Made by a program: the position numbers and the translations under genes. From the NCBI GenBank assembly GCA_946220775.1, contig CAMIFC010000002.1, positions 184,848 through 248,847 of the forward strand: a stretch of 64,000 nucleotides of DNA. Direction: 5' to 3'. The notes under the pieces are model-generated. The model saw nothing but the letters and a program-made list of their open reading frames with translations. It searched no databases and had not been told where the DNA came from. Each line of letters starts with the position of its first letter. The stretch's first letter is position 1. This DNA is from an uncultured Corynebacterium sp. Lineage in GTDB: Bacteria; Actinomycetota; Actinomycetes; Mycobacteriales; Mycobacteriaceae. Below are positions 1 through 9,322 of the stretch, one piece after another.

Positions 1-242
1 CGGGCTCGTCGACGACCCAGGGACGTTGCTCGCCGGGTGAGTTCTTCGCTGGTCGTGCCGTGGTGGACAGTGGAAAGAATTGCTGATAACGCGTGTTGTG
101 CAGTGTCTCGGAGGTCTTGGTCGGAGACTGCCGACTGGCCATAAAACCCGGATGCCTGGAATTGCTGCAGAAACTCATTGACCATTCCCGGCAGTTTGTC
201 GGTCATTTTGTCAATGAGCTCGTCCCATGTGTCATCGTGCAT
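1..242 (-). CDS. PucR-like transcriptional regulator, N-terminal fragment cut by window edge
   Basis: Reading leftwards from an ATG at 242, the minus strand is open to the window edge (about 80 codons). The peptide begins MHDDTWDELIDK and includes ELTRRATSLGRRRA, a helical segment I associate with the N-terminus of actinobacterial PucR/CdaR-type activators. No DNA-binding domain is visible because the C-terminal part lies outside the window. It is divergent from the amidohydrolase at 335 with about 90 bp between, so it may control that gene. No good ribosome binding site precedes the ATG, and an in-frame GTG two codons upstream is an alternative. The family call is tentative. Confidence 0.5.
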   Translation of the reverse strand, partial: MHDDTWDELIDKMTDKLPGMVNEFLQQFQASGFYGQSAVSDQDLRDTAQHALSAILSTVHHGTTSEELTRRATSLGRRRA

Positions 243-334
243 ATGCACAATTTTACCGGAGGAGTGCAGTGCACAACGCGTCTCTTGCCCCTATTCACAC
301 TTGGTAAGCACCAACCATCGATAACGTCGGTGGT

Positions 335-1977
335 ATGAAAAGCGACATTTTCCTCATTGATAACGCGAACATCCTCACCCAGCACCGCGATCGCCCGACC
401 GCGAGTGCTGTGGCCTGGACCCACGGTCGCATCCTTGCCCTCGACGATGCGGCGCGTGCGCTTCCCATCTCCCATCGTTGGGACGCCAATCAGGCCACAC
501 TCATTCCAGGATTCAACGACATTCACGCCCATAGCGTGTGGTTCGGCCAGACCTTGCTCGAAGTGAACCTGGGCGATGCCCGTAGCGCGAAGGACGTGTA
601 CGACGCCCTGATCGTGGCACGGCAAGATCAGAATGACGGTGCCGCTGATGCAGACAGCGAGAATTCCAGTGATAAGTGGCTGGTTGCGTCGGGTTTCAAT
701 CCCAACCTGCTGGCCGGGGATCCCATTACTCTCGATGGTCTCGATGACGCTTCTGGTGGCCGCCCGCTGTTGATCAAACACAACTCTGGGCACGCCATGA
801 CTGTGAACTCGGCAGCGCTGTGGCGGGCTGGCGTCGATAAAAAAATCCGCCAACAATCGAGGGCGGCGAAGTGGTCGTGGACGGCGAAGGCACGGCGACC
901 GGGCTGTTGGATGAGAACGCCATGCGGCTGATTCAGGACGTGGTTCAGCCGGAATCTCAAGCGGAGATCACCGCCGCGTTGGAAGCCGCACACGGGGAAT
1001 ATGTGCGTGAAGGGTTGACGTCCGTGACGGATTGCGGGGTGGCTGGCGGCTGGATTGGGCATTCACCACGAGAAATCGCGGCGTATCAGGCGGCTACGTT
1101 GAGCGCCCGAACGCAGATCATGCCTACGGTCGATGTGCTGCACTCGGTTCCACATCATGACGCAGACCCCGGTGGCATCACTCTTGATGGGGGAATCCGA
1201 ACTGGGCTGGGGGATGACCGGCTGCAGATTGGGCCGATGAAGATGTTCACGGACGGGTCGCTGTTGGGGACGACGGCCGCGATGAGTGAGAACTACCAGT
1301 GCTGCCCGCACCACGGGTACTTCCAAGGCGAACCGGAGGAGCTGCGCGTGAATGCACTATCGGCAGCGTCGGCGGGCTGGTCGTTGGCGTTGCATGCCAT
1401 TGGTGATGCGGCTGTTGAATTCGCTATCGATGTGATTGCAGAGGCCAATGCGAAGTATGAGTCCCCACGCGTGCCGCACCGAATCGAACACGGTGGGGTG
1501 GTTCATGACGATCAAATTGCGCGGATGGCCAAGCACGGAATTGTGCTGGTGCCGCAGCCACGATTCATTCGCGATTTTGGTGATGCGATGGCAGACAAGA
1601 TCGGAGCTGAGCGCACGGCGCTGTCTTATCCCGCTCGTCGTCTGCTCGCGGCTGGGATGGTGTTGCCCGGAAGCTCCGACCGTCCGGTCGCCGAAGGCGC
1701 GCCGTTGAAGGTGATTGAATCCTTCGTGCGCCGGCAAACCGAATCGGGTGAACTCTACGGCGGGGACGACCGCATCAGCGCCGAAGAGGCGCTATATGCC
1801 TACACCGCGGGATCCGCCCACGCCACGGGGTGGGGCGGAATCAAGGGGCAGATCGCGCCGGGGCAGTTGGCGGATTTCGCGTTGTTGGGGGAGGACCTGA
1901 CTCAGGTGGCTCCCGAGCACATCTCCGAGGTACCAGTGCTGGCGACGATCATTGGTGGCCAGAAGGTCCACGGCTGA
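335..1977 (+). pseudogene. Amidohydrolase family 3 (YtcJ-like) metal hydrolase, frameshifted at an A7 tract
   Basis: Two overlapping frames make one amidohydrolase of about 547 residues. The first (335-931) holds the HxH metal motif in FNDIHAHSVWF and runs to LLIKHNSGHAMTVNS. The second carries the Lys in GPMKMFTDGS, the His of ALHAIGDAAVEF, the His of HRIEHGG and the Asp of GSSDRPVAEG. Protein similarity moves from frame 2 to frame 1 at seven A residues (839-845). A -1 slip there reads through DKKNPPTIEGGEVVV without loss. All active-site residues survive, so this is a recent inactivation, a slippage-expressed gene, or a sequencing error. It converges on the aldehyde dehydrogenase with a 10-bp gap. 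The substrate (amide, hydantoin or similar) cannot be told. Confidence 0.8.
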
Positions 1978-1987
1978 TCGCCACCAG

Positions 1988-3358
1988 CTAGTCCTCCACG
2001 TAGTACATCTGCTTGTTCACGAACTCGTCGATGCCCAGTGGGCCGAGCTCACGGCCGTAGCCGGATCGCTTCACGCCACCGAACGGCAGGTGTGCGCCCC
2101 GGCTGACGGGGATGTTGATGTGGACCATTCCCGCAGAGATCTGGTCGGCGACGCGTTCGGCCCGGTTGGCGTCCGAAGAAAAGACGGCAGAACCCAGGCC
2201 ATACGCGGAATCGTTCGCCAACTCCACGGCCTCCTCGTCGGAGGACACGCGGTAGACCTCGGCGACGGGGCCGAAGAACTCGGCGTAGAAGGACTTGCTA
2301 TCGCGCGGCACATCGGTGAGAACTGCAGGGGAAAGATACGCGCCTTCGTCAGCGAGTTCGCCGCCGACGTGAAGGGTCGCGCCCTCGTCAACAGCAGCCT
2401 GGATTTGGTGGGCCAGGTCCTCGGCAGCGCCACGTGAGGACAGTGGGCAGTACCCATCCTTGGCGGCCTCCTCTGGCGTGGTTGGCTTCATCGCCCCAGC
2501 AAGACCGGACAATTCCGCGACGAACTCGTCGTAAATATCGTCCATCACGATGATGCGCTTGTTGGAGTTGCAGGCCTGGCCCGTGTTGTACATGCGGGTC
2601 GCCCACGCGAGCTTCGCGGCCTTCTTGACGTCATCGGTATCCAGCACGATGTATGGGTCCGTGCCACCGAGCTCGAGCACGGCCTTCTTCAGATTCTTGC
2701 CCGCCTGCTCCGCGATGATTGCGCCGGCGCGCTCCGAACCGGTCAGGGATACGCCCTGAATGCGGTCGTCAGCGATGATCTCGGCGATCTGCCCGTGGGA
2801 AGCGAAAACATTGAGGTAGGTGCCCTTCGGCATGCCCACTTCTTCGCAGAGTCGCTGGAAGGTCAGCGCGGTGGTCGGGCAAATATCGGCGTGCTTCAGC
2901 ACGATCGTGTTGCCCAGAACCAGGTTCGGACCGATGAAGCGAGCGACCTGGTACCACGGGAAATTCCACGGCATGATGCCCAGCAGCGGGCCGGTCGGGC
3001 GCTTACGAATCCGAGCCTTGCCATCCGTGCCGGGCAGTGGTTCGTCCGCCAGGAACTCTGCGCCGTGGTCCGCGTAGTATTCCAGGATCTCCGCGGCGTA
3101 GATGATTTCCGATTCCATTTCGGGGCGCGATTTCCCCATTTCTTTGCAGGACGCCACCGCGTACTCCTCGCAGCCATCCCGCAGAGCTTGGGCTAGTTTC
3201 CGCACCAGATCGGCGCGGTGTTCGACGGTCTCAGTGGACCAGGTTTCGTAAGCCTTCTGGGTGTCGGCGAGGATGGTCTGAATGTCCTCGTCGGTGGCCT
3301 GGTCGAAGGTCTCCAGGACCTCGTCGGTCACGGGATTCTGCACGCGGTAGTTAGCCAT
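1988..3358 (-). CDS. NAD(P)-dependent aldehyde dehydrogenase, succinate-semialdehyde dehydrogenase type
   Basis: A 456-residue aldehyde dehydrogenase that oxidises an aldehyde to the acid. The oxyanion Asn is in MPWNFPW (about 132), the cofactor Lys in TIVLKHAD (about 155), the general base Glu in LELGGTDPY (229) and the nucleophilic Cys in NTGQACNSNKR (263). Length and motifs fit the GabD1/SSADH-like group, but the true aldehyde may be whatever the upstream ThDP enzyme makes. It is the last gene of the five-gene minus-strand operon. An AAAGGAG ribosome binding site precedes the ATG. TGGCGTCC motif copies lie inside it at 2167 and 3149. Confidence 0.88.
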   Translation of the reverse strand: MANYRVQNPVTDEVLETFDQATDEDIQTILADTQKAYETWSTETVEHRADLVRKLAQALRDGCEEYAVASCKEMGKSRPEMESEIIYAAEILEYYADHGAEFLADEPLPGTDGKARIRKRPTGPLLGIMPWNFPWYQVARFIGPNLVLGNTIVLKHADICPTTALTFQRLCEEVGMPKGTYLNVFASHGQIAEIIADDRIQGVSLTGSERAGAIIAEQAGKNLKKAVLELGGTDPYIVLDTDDVKKAAKLAWATRMYNTGQACNSNKRIIVMDDIYDEFVAELSGLAGAMKPTTPEEAAKDGYCPLSSRGAAEDLAHQIQAAVDEGATLHVGGELADEGAYLSPAVLTDVPRDSKSFYAEFFGPVAEVYRVSSDEEAVELANDSAYGLGSAVFSSDANRAERVADQISAGMVHINIPVSRGAHLPFGGVKRSGYGRELGPLGIDEFVNKQMYYVED

Positions 3359-3473
3359 CTTGGCGGCTCCTTTCGGTTAAAAGTCTGTAGTACGGGGTGG
3401 CGCGGGTGGCCCCGGGCGGGGCAGCCCGGTGCGCCTCGCCCATTGCGCCTAGCGAAGTGCACCGAGAGTAGTG

Positions 3474-4871
3474 CTAAAGCAGCGCGCCCTGCGCGAGCCG
3501 AGCGACGACCCGGCTGAGCAGCGCGACACCCGCGAGGCAGTCGTCGTCCTTGGTGTACTCCTTCACGTTGTGGGAGATCCCCTCCACGGAAGGGATGAAC
3601 AGCATCACCGTGGGAACCAGTTCCTTCATGTTGGTGGAATCATGCCCCGCGACCGTGAGGATTTCCTGGTGGGAAAGCCCCAGGGCGTCGCACTCTTCGC
3701 GCGCCAACGCCACACCGGATTCGGAGTAGGGGTTGAGCTCCCAGTGATGGGTCAGGGTGAGCTCAATATCGCAGCGGGATTCTTCCTCGGTCCGGAGGAT
3801 CAGTTCTTCCACCTTCTGCTGTGCCGTTTCCAAAACACCCGCATCGGGGGAGCGCAGGTCGATGTTGAATTGCACTTCCCGGGCGATAGTCACTGGCGAG
3901 TTCGGTTCGAGGGTGAGCTGGGAGACCGAAGCCTGAAGCGGGGCATCGAGCCCACCACCTGATCCGACGGATTGGCCGAATTGCTTGGTCAGGCGCTGCA
4001 CCTCGGGGATGATCAGCGATGCTCCGAACAGCGCGTCCTTGCGGTCAGCCATCATGGTGGAGCCGGTGTGGCCTTGTTCGCCGCGCACCGTCACCTGGAA
4101 TTTCGATGCGCCCCACGTCGCGGTGACCAAGCCGATCTGTTTGTTGTTGTCCTCCAGCAACCGACCCTGTTCGACATGGATTTCCCCGTAGGAAACAATG
4201 GGCGGCACCGAATCCATCGGCATCACACCACTGCTTGCGGCTCCTGTCGCGGATCCATCCGGCGCTGGCTCCACGAGCTCCCGCCACTCCGGCGAATCGA
4301 ATAGCTCGCCAACGGTCGTTCCCTCGAGGTCTTGTGTCTTTCGCGCGTCTTCCAGCGGCAGGGTTCCACAGAACACGCCACTGCCCATCATCGACGGTGC
4401 GAAGCGCGAGCCTTCCTCGTTGAACCAGTTAATCACCGCAATGTTGTGGGTGGGCTGCAACCGACCGGCGTTGACGTCCTGTTGAACGCGCGCGGCAGCG
4501 TGCACCGCGGCAAGAACACCGTAGGCACCGTCGTAGCGGCCCGCGCGTGGCTGGGAGTCCAGGTGGCTACCCACGCCAACGAACGGCGCGTCGGGAACGA
4601 ACTCAAAAAGGCCATACTGATTGCCCGCTTCGTCGTACACGACGCGCGCACCCAATTCCTGCAGCACACTCGCCAACCAGCGTCGATTGGCTAGGTCAGC
4701 AGCACTTCCGGCTTGGCGATCGACGCCCTGCACGGTGGAATTGGACGAAGCCCTCGCGGCGTCCTGGTCGAGGGGTTCACCATCGACTGTCACCGCGCCG
4801 TGGCTCGACATGTCCGCGAAATCCCGCAGGTAGTCGGCGTCCGTGTGATGGGTCTGCGACGTTTCCGTCAT
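3474..4871 (-). CDS. M20-family Zn amidohydrolase (N-carbamoyl-amino-acid / allantoate amidohydrolase type)
   Basis: A 465-residue dinuclear zinc amidase of the hydantoinase/carbamoylase branch of M20. Such enzymes remove an N-carbamoyl or related group from an amino acid. Metal ligands are visible as GSHLDSQ (His103), GRYDGAYG (Asp114), NWFNEEGSRF (Glu152/153) and IHVEQGRLLE. I moved the start from 4961 to 4871. The ATG there follows an AAAGGAA site and overlaps the stop of the aminotransferase gene as ATGA, so the two are translationally coupled. Coupling to an aminotransferase suggests that the released amino acid is transaminated next. The substrate is inferred only. Confidence 0.82.
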   Translation of the reverse strand: MTETSQTHHTDADYLRDFADMSSHGAVTVDGEPLDQDAARASSNSTVQGVDRQAGSAADLANRRWLASVLQELGARVVYDEAGNQYGLFEFVPDAPFVGVGSHLDSQPRAGRYDGAYGVLAAVHAAARVQQDVNAGRLQPTHNIAVINWFNEEGSRFAPSMMGSGVFCGTLPLEDARKTQDLEGTTVGELFDSPEWRELVEPAPDGSATGAASSGVMPMDSVPPIVSYGEIHVEQGRLLEDNNKQIGLVTATWGASKFQVTVRGEQGHTGSTMMADRKDALFGASLIIPEVQRLTKQFGQSVGSGGGLDAPLQASVSQLTLEPNSPVTIAREVQFNIDLRSPDAGVLETAQQKVEELILRTEEESRCDIELTLTHHWELNPYSESGVALAREECDALGLSHQEILTVAGHDSTNMKELVPTVMLFIPSVEGISHNVKEYTKDDDCLAGVALLSRVVARLAQGALL

Positions 4872-5965
4872 GTGAATTCCTTTCGATTCATTCCTTGAGC
4901 TGCCGTCTGCGTCGCCGCGGGGGAGACCGATTCCGCCAGCGGCAGACCAGCGGCGTGCCACGCCTCCAAAAATTGGTCTGTTTCCACGGTATCTGTGATG
5001 GAGACCCGAATCCCGGAACCCGGGAAATATCGGATGATGACGTTCTGCTCGGCCATTTTCGCCTCCATGTCGGCGCCCTCGTCCGTCGGCAGGAATACGA
5101 AGTTCGTTTGGGACGCCACCCCGCCCAACGCCTGAGCCACCCGCTCCCGTTGTTCGATGGTCTCGTTGATCCGCGCGTCCAATTGGTCCTTAGCCCGAAG
5201 CGAGGCGATCGCTGATTGCTCCGCGATGCTGGTGACGGTCAGTGGCAGGGCCAGCAGGTTCAGTCCGTTCATGAGCTCCGGGTTGCCGAAGCCATAACCG
5301 ACGCGCAGACCAGCGAGCGCATACGCCTTGGAGAACGTGCGAGCTCCGATCAGGTTCGGATACTGCTGAACTTCCTCGGCGGCATTGGGAGTGTCGGTGA
5401 CGCGGTTGAACTCGTAGTAGGCCTCGTCGAGAACAACGACGATGTCGCTAGGAACCTGGGCCATGAAATCCCAGAACTCAGCCCGCGTGATGGTGGTCCC
5501 CGTCGGGTTATTGGGGTTGCACAGGATGATGATCCGAGTGCGGTCCGTGATGGCCGCCAGCACCGCTGGGAGATCCAGTCGGTGATCCTCGGTCAGCGGC
5601 ACTGTGACTGGTTCGGCTCCGGCCACCCGGGCGTATAGCGGATAGGCTTCGAAGCTGCGCCATGGGAACAACACTTCATCGCCCTTCGTACAGGTCATCA
5701 TCACAGCCTGCTGCACCACAGCAGAAGCCCCTGGCGTGATCGCGATGTGATCGGTGGGCAGACCCAGCTCGGAAGCTAGCTCACCGGTCAAATCTGGGCA
5801 GCCAGCGACGGGGTAGCGATTACCTTGAGCGCAAGCTTCGGCCATTGCTTCGATGGCGGCGGGCAGTGGCGGTTGGGTCATCTCGTTGGCAGAGAGCTTC
5901 AACGCGCCAGGGGCAGATTTACCAGGGCGGTAGTCCGGGAACTTGCTGAGGTCGTCACGCAACAT
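4868..5965 (-). CDS. PLP-dependent class I/II aminotransferase (histidinol-phosphate/aromatic type)
   Basis: A 365-residue fold-type I aminotransferase similar to HisC and the corynebacterial aromatic aminotransferase Pat. Visible are the substrate-side segment KLSANEMTQPPLP, the CNPNNPTGT motif, the cofactor Asp in VVLDEAYYEF (about 180) and the Schiff-base Lys in RTFSKAYALAGLRVGYG (about 213). The start at 5965 is preferred because AAAGG lies 10 nt upstream; the ATG at 5983 has that sequence directly against it. It is not beside other histidine genes, which argues against a biosynthetic HisC role. It probably makes a 2-oxo acid for the ThDP enzyme of the same operon. Confidence 0.82.
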   Translation of the reverse strand: MLRDDLSKFPDYRPGKSAPGALKLSANEMTQPPLPAAIEAMAEACAQGNRYPVAGCPDLTGELASELGLPTDHIAITPGASAVVQQAVMMTCTKGDEVLFPWRSFEAYPLYARVAGAEPVTVPLTEDHRLDLPAVLAAITDRTRIIILCNPNNPTGTTITRAEFWDFMAQVPSDIVVVLDEAYYEFNRVTDTPNAAEEVQQYPNLIGARTFSKAYALAGLRVGYGFGNPELMNGLNLLALPLTVTSIAEQSAIASLRAKDQLDARINETIEQRERVAQALGGVASQTNFVFLPTDEGADMEAKMAEQNVIIRYFPGSGIRVSITDTVETDQFLEAWHAAGLPLAESVSPAATQTAAQGMNRKEFT

Positions 5966-6035
5966 TTCAGTGCATCCTTTCATTGGGTGGGGGGAACGAT
6001 AAAAGCCGTGGAAGTAGTGAGTTAGGCAATCAGCA

Positions 6036-7406
6036 TTAGCCGGTGATCAGCTCGTATACGGTCACGGCAGCGATGATGAGGCCGATGAAGAAGATGATGA
6101 TCGTGGATGGGCGGTTGGCATAGTGCTTGAACGCCTTGGCCTTGCGGAACAGCAGCATCGGCAGCATGTAGACGAAGAAGGCTACGAAGATACCGCCGAC
6201 CACCGAGATCAGATCCAGGATCGATGGGTTAGCAACTGCGACGAGGATCGTCAGAACCAACAGCGCAGCGTAGATCAGGTAGGTCAGCTTCTTGCCACGC
6301 AGTCGCTCGGCGGGGCCAGGGGCGATCACGCAGAAGATGTACTTACTGCCTTCCTCCGTGCCCAGCATATGGCCGAAGAAGGAGGACGCAATCGCGCAGA
6401 TCGTCACCACTGGTGCCAGCAGCGCCATGATCGGGGTGTTGGTCACGTTGGCGAAGTAGGACAGGATCGGGATGTTCGCTTCGAGAGCAGCATCCATGCC
6501 GTCCGCGCCGAGTGCCAGGGTGCAGGACCACACGAAGAACATGGTGAACGCGACCAGCATGACCGTCGTGACACCCTCCACCTTGGTGACGAGCTTTTCA
6601 GTCGCCTTGACATCTCCATTGGTGGTGCGCTGGGCGTCTAGCGCGAACTGGGAGAGCGCAGCCATGTGGCTGAAGGAGAACACGAGCACCGGCAGGATGA
6701 GGAACAAGGACTTCACGACGGAGAAGTCGGACTTGTACTGGAAGAAGCTGCCGATATCCCACTGTGGAACGAGGTAGAAGCTGACCGCCGCCAAAGCAAT
6801 AATCAGTGGGTAGACCAGCAAATTCGACACATAGAGGACGATCTTCTTACCGAATGCCAGCCCAGCCATCATGATGGTCACGCACGCGGTCGCCAACACC
6901 CAGCGGTTGATGCTCGGGCCGCCAAGCTGGTTAACGATGAAACTATCAATCGTGTTGGTCATACTGATGCCGTAGATCAGCACGGTCGGATAGATCGTCA
7001 GCCAGTACAACACGGCCGTCAAGAACCCACGTTTGCGTCCGGTCAGAGCGGTAACGACCTGCAATACGTCCAGGCCCTTGACCGGGGAGTCACTGACCAT
7101 GCGGGCGTAGATGCGGTGGGAGTAGAAAACCAGCGGGCCGATGAAGATCGTGGCGATGAGCAGCGGCCAGAAGCCAAAGGAACCGGCACTGATCGGAAGG
7201 AACAGAATACCGGCGCCGACGGCGGTACCGAACAGCGTGACGGCCCAGGTGAACGTTGTGCCGGCGGAGTCCGTCTTTTGGACGTCTTCCTCTTCCACAC
7301 TCGGCACATTATCAAGATTGAATTCTTCAGCTGATTCCCGAAGGTGCTCTTCGGAGTGCAGCTCGGGCAGGGTGGTGCGGGAGTCTTGGCGATTGGTGAT
7401 AGCCAT
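6036..7406 (-). CDS. Amino acid permease, HAAAP (SdaC/TdcC/aromatic) family
   Basis: A 456-residue polytopic membrane protein with about eleven hydrophobic segments after a 45-residue polar N-terminus. The first segment reads TLFGTAVGAGILFLPISAG, the glycine-rich signature of hydroxy/aromatic amino acid permeases such as SdaC, TdcC and Mtr. Later it has TLALGADGMDAALEAN and a C-terminal helix ending VTVYELITG. It likely imports an amino acid by ion symport. It sits between the ThDP enzyme and the aminotransferase, so it presumably imports the amino acid that the operon degrades. Serine/threonine versus aromatic specificity cannot be decided. Confidence 0.82.
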   Translation of the reverse strand: MAITNRQDSRTTLPELHSEEHLRESAEEFNLDNVPSVEEEDVQKTDSAGTTFTWAVTLFGTAVGAGILFLPISAGSFGFWPLLIATIFIGPLVFYSHRIYARMVSDSPVKGLDVLQVVTALTGRKRGFLTAVLYWLTIYPTVLIYGISMTNTIDSFIVNQLGGPSINRWVLATACVTIMMAGLAFGKKIVLYVSNLLVYPLIIALAAVSFYLVPQWDIGSFFQYKSDFSVVKSLFLILPVLVFSFSHMAALSQFALDAQRTTNGDVKATEKLVTKVEGVTTVMLVAFTMFFVWSCTLALGADGMDAALEANIPILSYFANVTNTPIMALLAPVVTICAIASSFFGHMLGTEEGSKYIFCVIAPGPAERLRGKKLTYLIYAALLVLTILVAVANPSILDLISVVGGIFVAFFVYMLPMLLFRKAKAFKHYANRPSTIIIFFIGLIIAAVTVYELITG

Positions 7407-7494
7407 GGTGATCCTTACTGGTGAGGGATACAGAGGTTGCTGGGGACACCTCGTGGAGGTGGGTATCTCGCATTCAGTGGGTGCATGGTGTGCT

Positions 7495-9177
7495 TTACTC
7501 CGGCAGGCTCAGCTTCTGGTCAACGGCAATGTGCACGATCGCGGGAACACGCTTGGTGCGCATGGCCTCCAGGCTGCGGGCAATGGCGTCCGAAATCTGG
7601 GAATTGTCGGTGACGGTTTCGCCGTGAGCACCGTAGCCGACCGCAACGTCCGCGAAGTTCGGGTTGACCAGCTGCGTTCCGCTGACTCGGCCGGGGAAGT
7701 GGTGCTCCTGGTGGTCGCGAATGGTACCGAATTCACTGTTGGCGACGACAATGCCGAGGAAAGGCGCGCCCTCCTGCAATGCCGTCGCGATTTCCTGACC
7801 GTTCATGAGGAATTCGCCGTCGCCGGCGATCGTTACGGCCGTGCGCTCGGGGAACTGCAGGGAAGCTGCGGTGGCGGCGGGGACGCTGTATCCCATGGAG
7901 CCGTTCCTCACGCTGAGCTGCGAAGGGAATTGCTCAGTCGCCAAGAATCGCTGCGCCCAGATGCAGTGGTTGCCAGCGCCGAATGTGTACACCGAGTCCG
8001 CTGGCAGCTGTTCGCGCAACGTAGCGAACATCGCCTCCAGGTGTGCCGTGCCTTCTTCCTTAGGACGCCAGCCCGCCTCATCCGGTACCGTCGCGAACGC
8101 CTGCTGTGCTTCGTGGGCCGCCTGGAATCGGCCCTGTCGGGCCTCACGGGATTGCTGAACTTGTTCACCGAGCTCGCCAGTGACCTCGGCGAAGGCGGTG
8201 GGGGAGGCGATGATGTGGTCGGTCACGGCGCCGGAGTGGCCACGCAGTGACGCGTCGAGGTTGATCACGATATTGGTGGCGTCTGGCTGCTGGCGAAGGG
8301 TGTACCCGTCGGTTGGGACATCGCCCAGCACCGCGCCGAGCTCGATGACTAGGTCGGACTCTTCTAGCAGCTCAGCGGCAGCATCGTCGCGCCCGTAGCC
8401 CAACCAGCCAGCGTTGGCGGGGCTGCTGAAGGCGATGCGGTCGCTGGCGCGCCAATCATGAATGACCGGGATGGCGGCGTCTTCGGCGAACTGCTGGATC
8501 GCAGCCGCATTGTCCGGAGTCCAGTGAGCACCACCGGCAAAGATCAGTGGGCGCTGCGCCGCATTGATTGCCTCAGCGAGCTTGGTGACGTCCTTCGATG
8601 TGACTCCACCCTCCGCGATCGGCAGCGGCTGCTGAATACGCCCCGGGAACTGCTCGTAGAGGATGTCCTCCGGAAGCCCGATCACCACTGGGCCGGGGCG
8701 ACCGGACTGGGCACGAAGGAATGCTTCTGCAACCACCTCGGACGCACGCGCCGGGGTGTCCAAGACGAAGACGTCCTTAGTCTGGGTGCCGAACCAGGCC
8801 TTCGGGTCGAATTCCTGGAAGGATTCCCGGTCTCGGTCGGAAAAGGGGATGAGGCCCACGAACAGAACCAGCGGGGTGGCGTCCTGCCAAGCGGTATGAA
8901 TGGCGACGAATGCGTTGGCCGCGCCAGGACCACGGGTGACCATCGCGACGCCGGGCTGGCCGGTCATCTTGCCGGTGGCTTCGGCCATGTAGGTCGCGCC
9001 ACCTTCGTGGCGGCACACCACAGCGTCGATGTTGGAGCCGTGCATGCCGTCCAGAACGGGGAGGAAAGATTCCCCAGGAACAAGGAACGCGCGGGTGACG
9101 TCGTGGGCTTCAAGACTATCGACAATGGCCTGGCCGACATGATTCGGCGTGGGGCTGGCTGCGGGGGCTGCGCTCAT
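7495..9177 (-). CDS. Thiamine-diphosphate-dependent enzyme, acetolactate synthase/2-oxo-acid decarboxylase-like
   Basis: A 560-residue ThDP enzyme with N-terminal pyrimidine-binding, central and C-terminal diphosphate-binding domains. The activating Glu lies in VVCRHEGGATYMAEA (Glu58), and the ThDP motif is GDGEFLMNGQEIATAL with its Asn. No small regulatory subunit follows, and the gene heads a catabolic operon, so it is unlikely to be IlvB. A decarboxylase acting on the 2-oxo acid from the aminotransferase, giving an aldehyde for the dehydrogenase, fits the context. 2-Ketoarginine, phenylpyruvate or indolepyruvate decarboxylase are possibilities. It starts 145 bp from the divergent LysR gene. 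Confidence 0.8.
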   Translation of the reverse strand: MSAAPAASPTPNHVGQAIVDSLEAHDVTRAFLVPGESFLPVLDGMHGSNIDAVVCRHEGGATYMAEATGKMTGQPGVAMVTRGPGAANAFVAIHTAWQDATPLVLFVGLIPFSDRDRESFQEFDPKAWFGTQTKDVFVLDTPARASEVVAEAFLRAQSGRPGPVVIGLPEDILYEQFPGRIQQPLPIAEGGVTSKDVTKLAEAINAAQRPLIFAGGAHWTPDNAAAIQQFAEDAAIPVIHDWRASDRIAFSSPANAGWLGYGRDDAAAELLEESDLVIELGAVLGDVPTDGYTLRQQPDATNIVINLDASLRGHSGAVTDHIIASPTAFAEVTGELGEQVQQSREARQGRFQAAHEAQQAFATVPDEAGWRPKEEGTAHLEAMFATLREQLPADSVYTFGAGNHCIWAQRFLATEQFPSQLSVRNGSMGYSVPAATAASLQFPERTAVTIAGDGEFLMNGQEIATALQEGAPFLGIVVANSEFGTIRDHQEHHFPGRVSGTQLVNPNFADVAVGYGAHGETVTDNSQISDAIARSLEAMRTKRVPAIVHIAVDQKLSLPE

Positions 9178-9240
9178 GGAGAGTAAATCTGCCTTTCCTA
9201 GATGTCACTAGAGGTTACTTTTGATTTCGAACTATTGTGT

Positions 9241-9254
9241 GTGACTACAGTCAC
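9241..9254. promoter_or_regulatory. Palindrome in the LysR/operon divergent promoter region
   Basis: GTGACT-AC-AGTCAC is a perfect inverted repeat midway between the ThDP operon start (9177) and the LysR gene start (9323). Read from 9240 as TGTGA-N6-TCACG it also resembles the CRP-type GlxR consensus of corynebacteria (TGTGA-N6-TCACA). It may serve the LysR regulator, GlxR, or both. Confidence 0.5.
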
Positions 9255-9322
9255 GGCCTCTAATGCCTGAATTGTTCAACATTCATGCCTAAGGGGCATA
9301 GCTGCTGGGTAGGGTGAGTGGC

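Noticed and set aside
4872..4961. Longer N-terminus for the M20 hydrolase
   Set aside because: The extra 30 residues overlap the aminotransferase gene, whereas the ATG at 4871 has a good ribosome site and an ATGA overlap.
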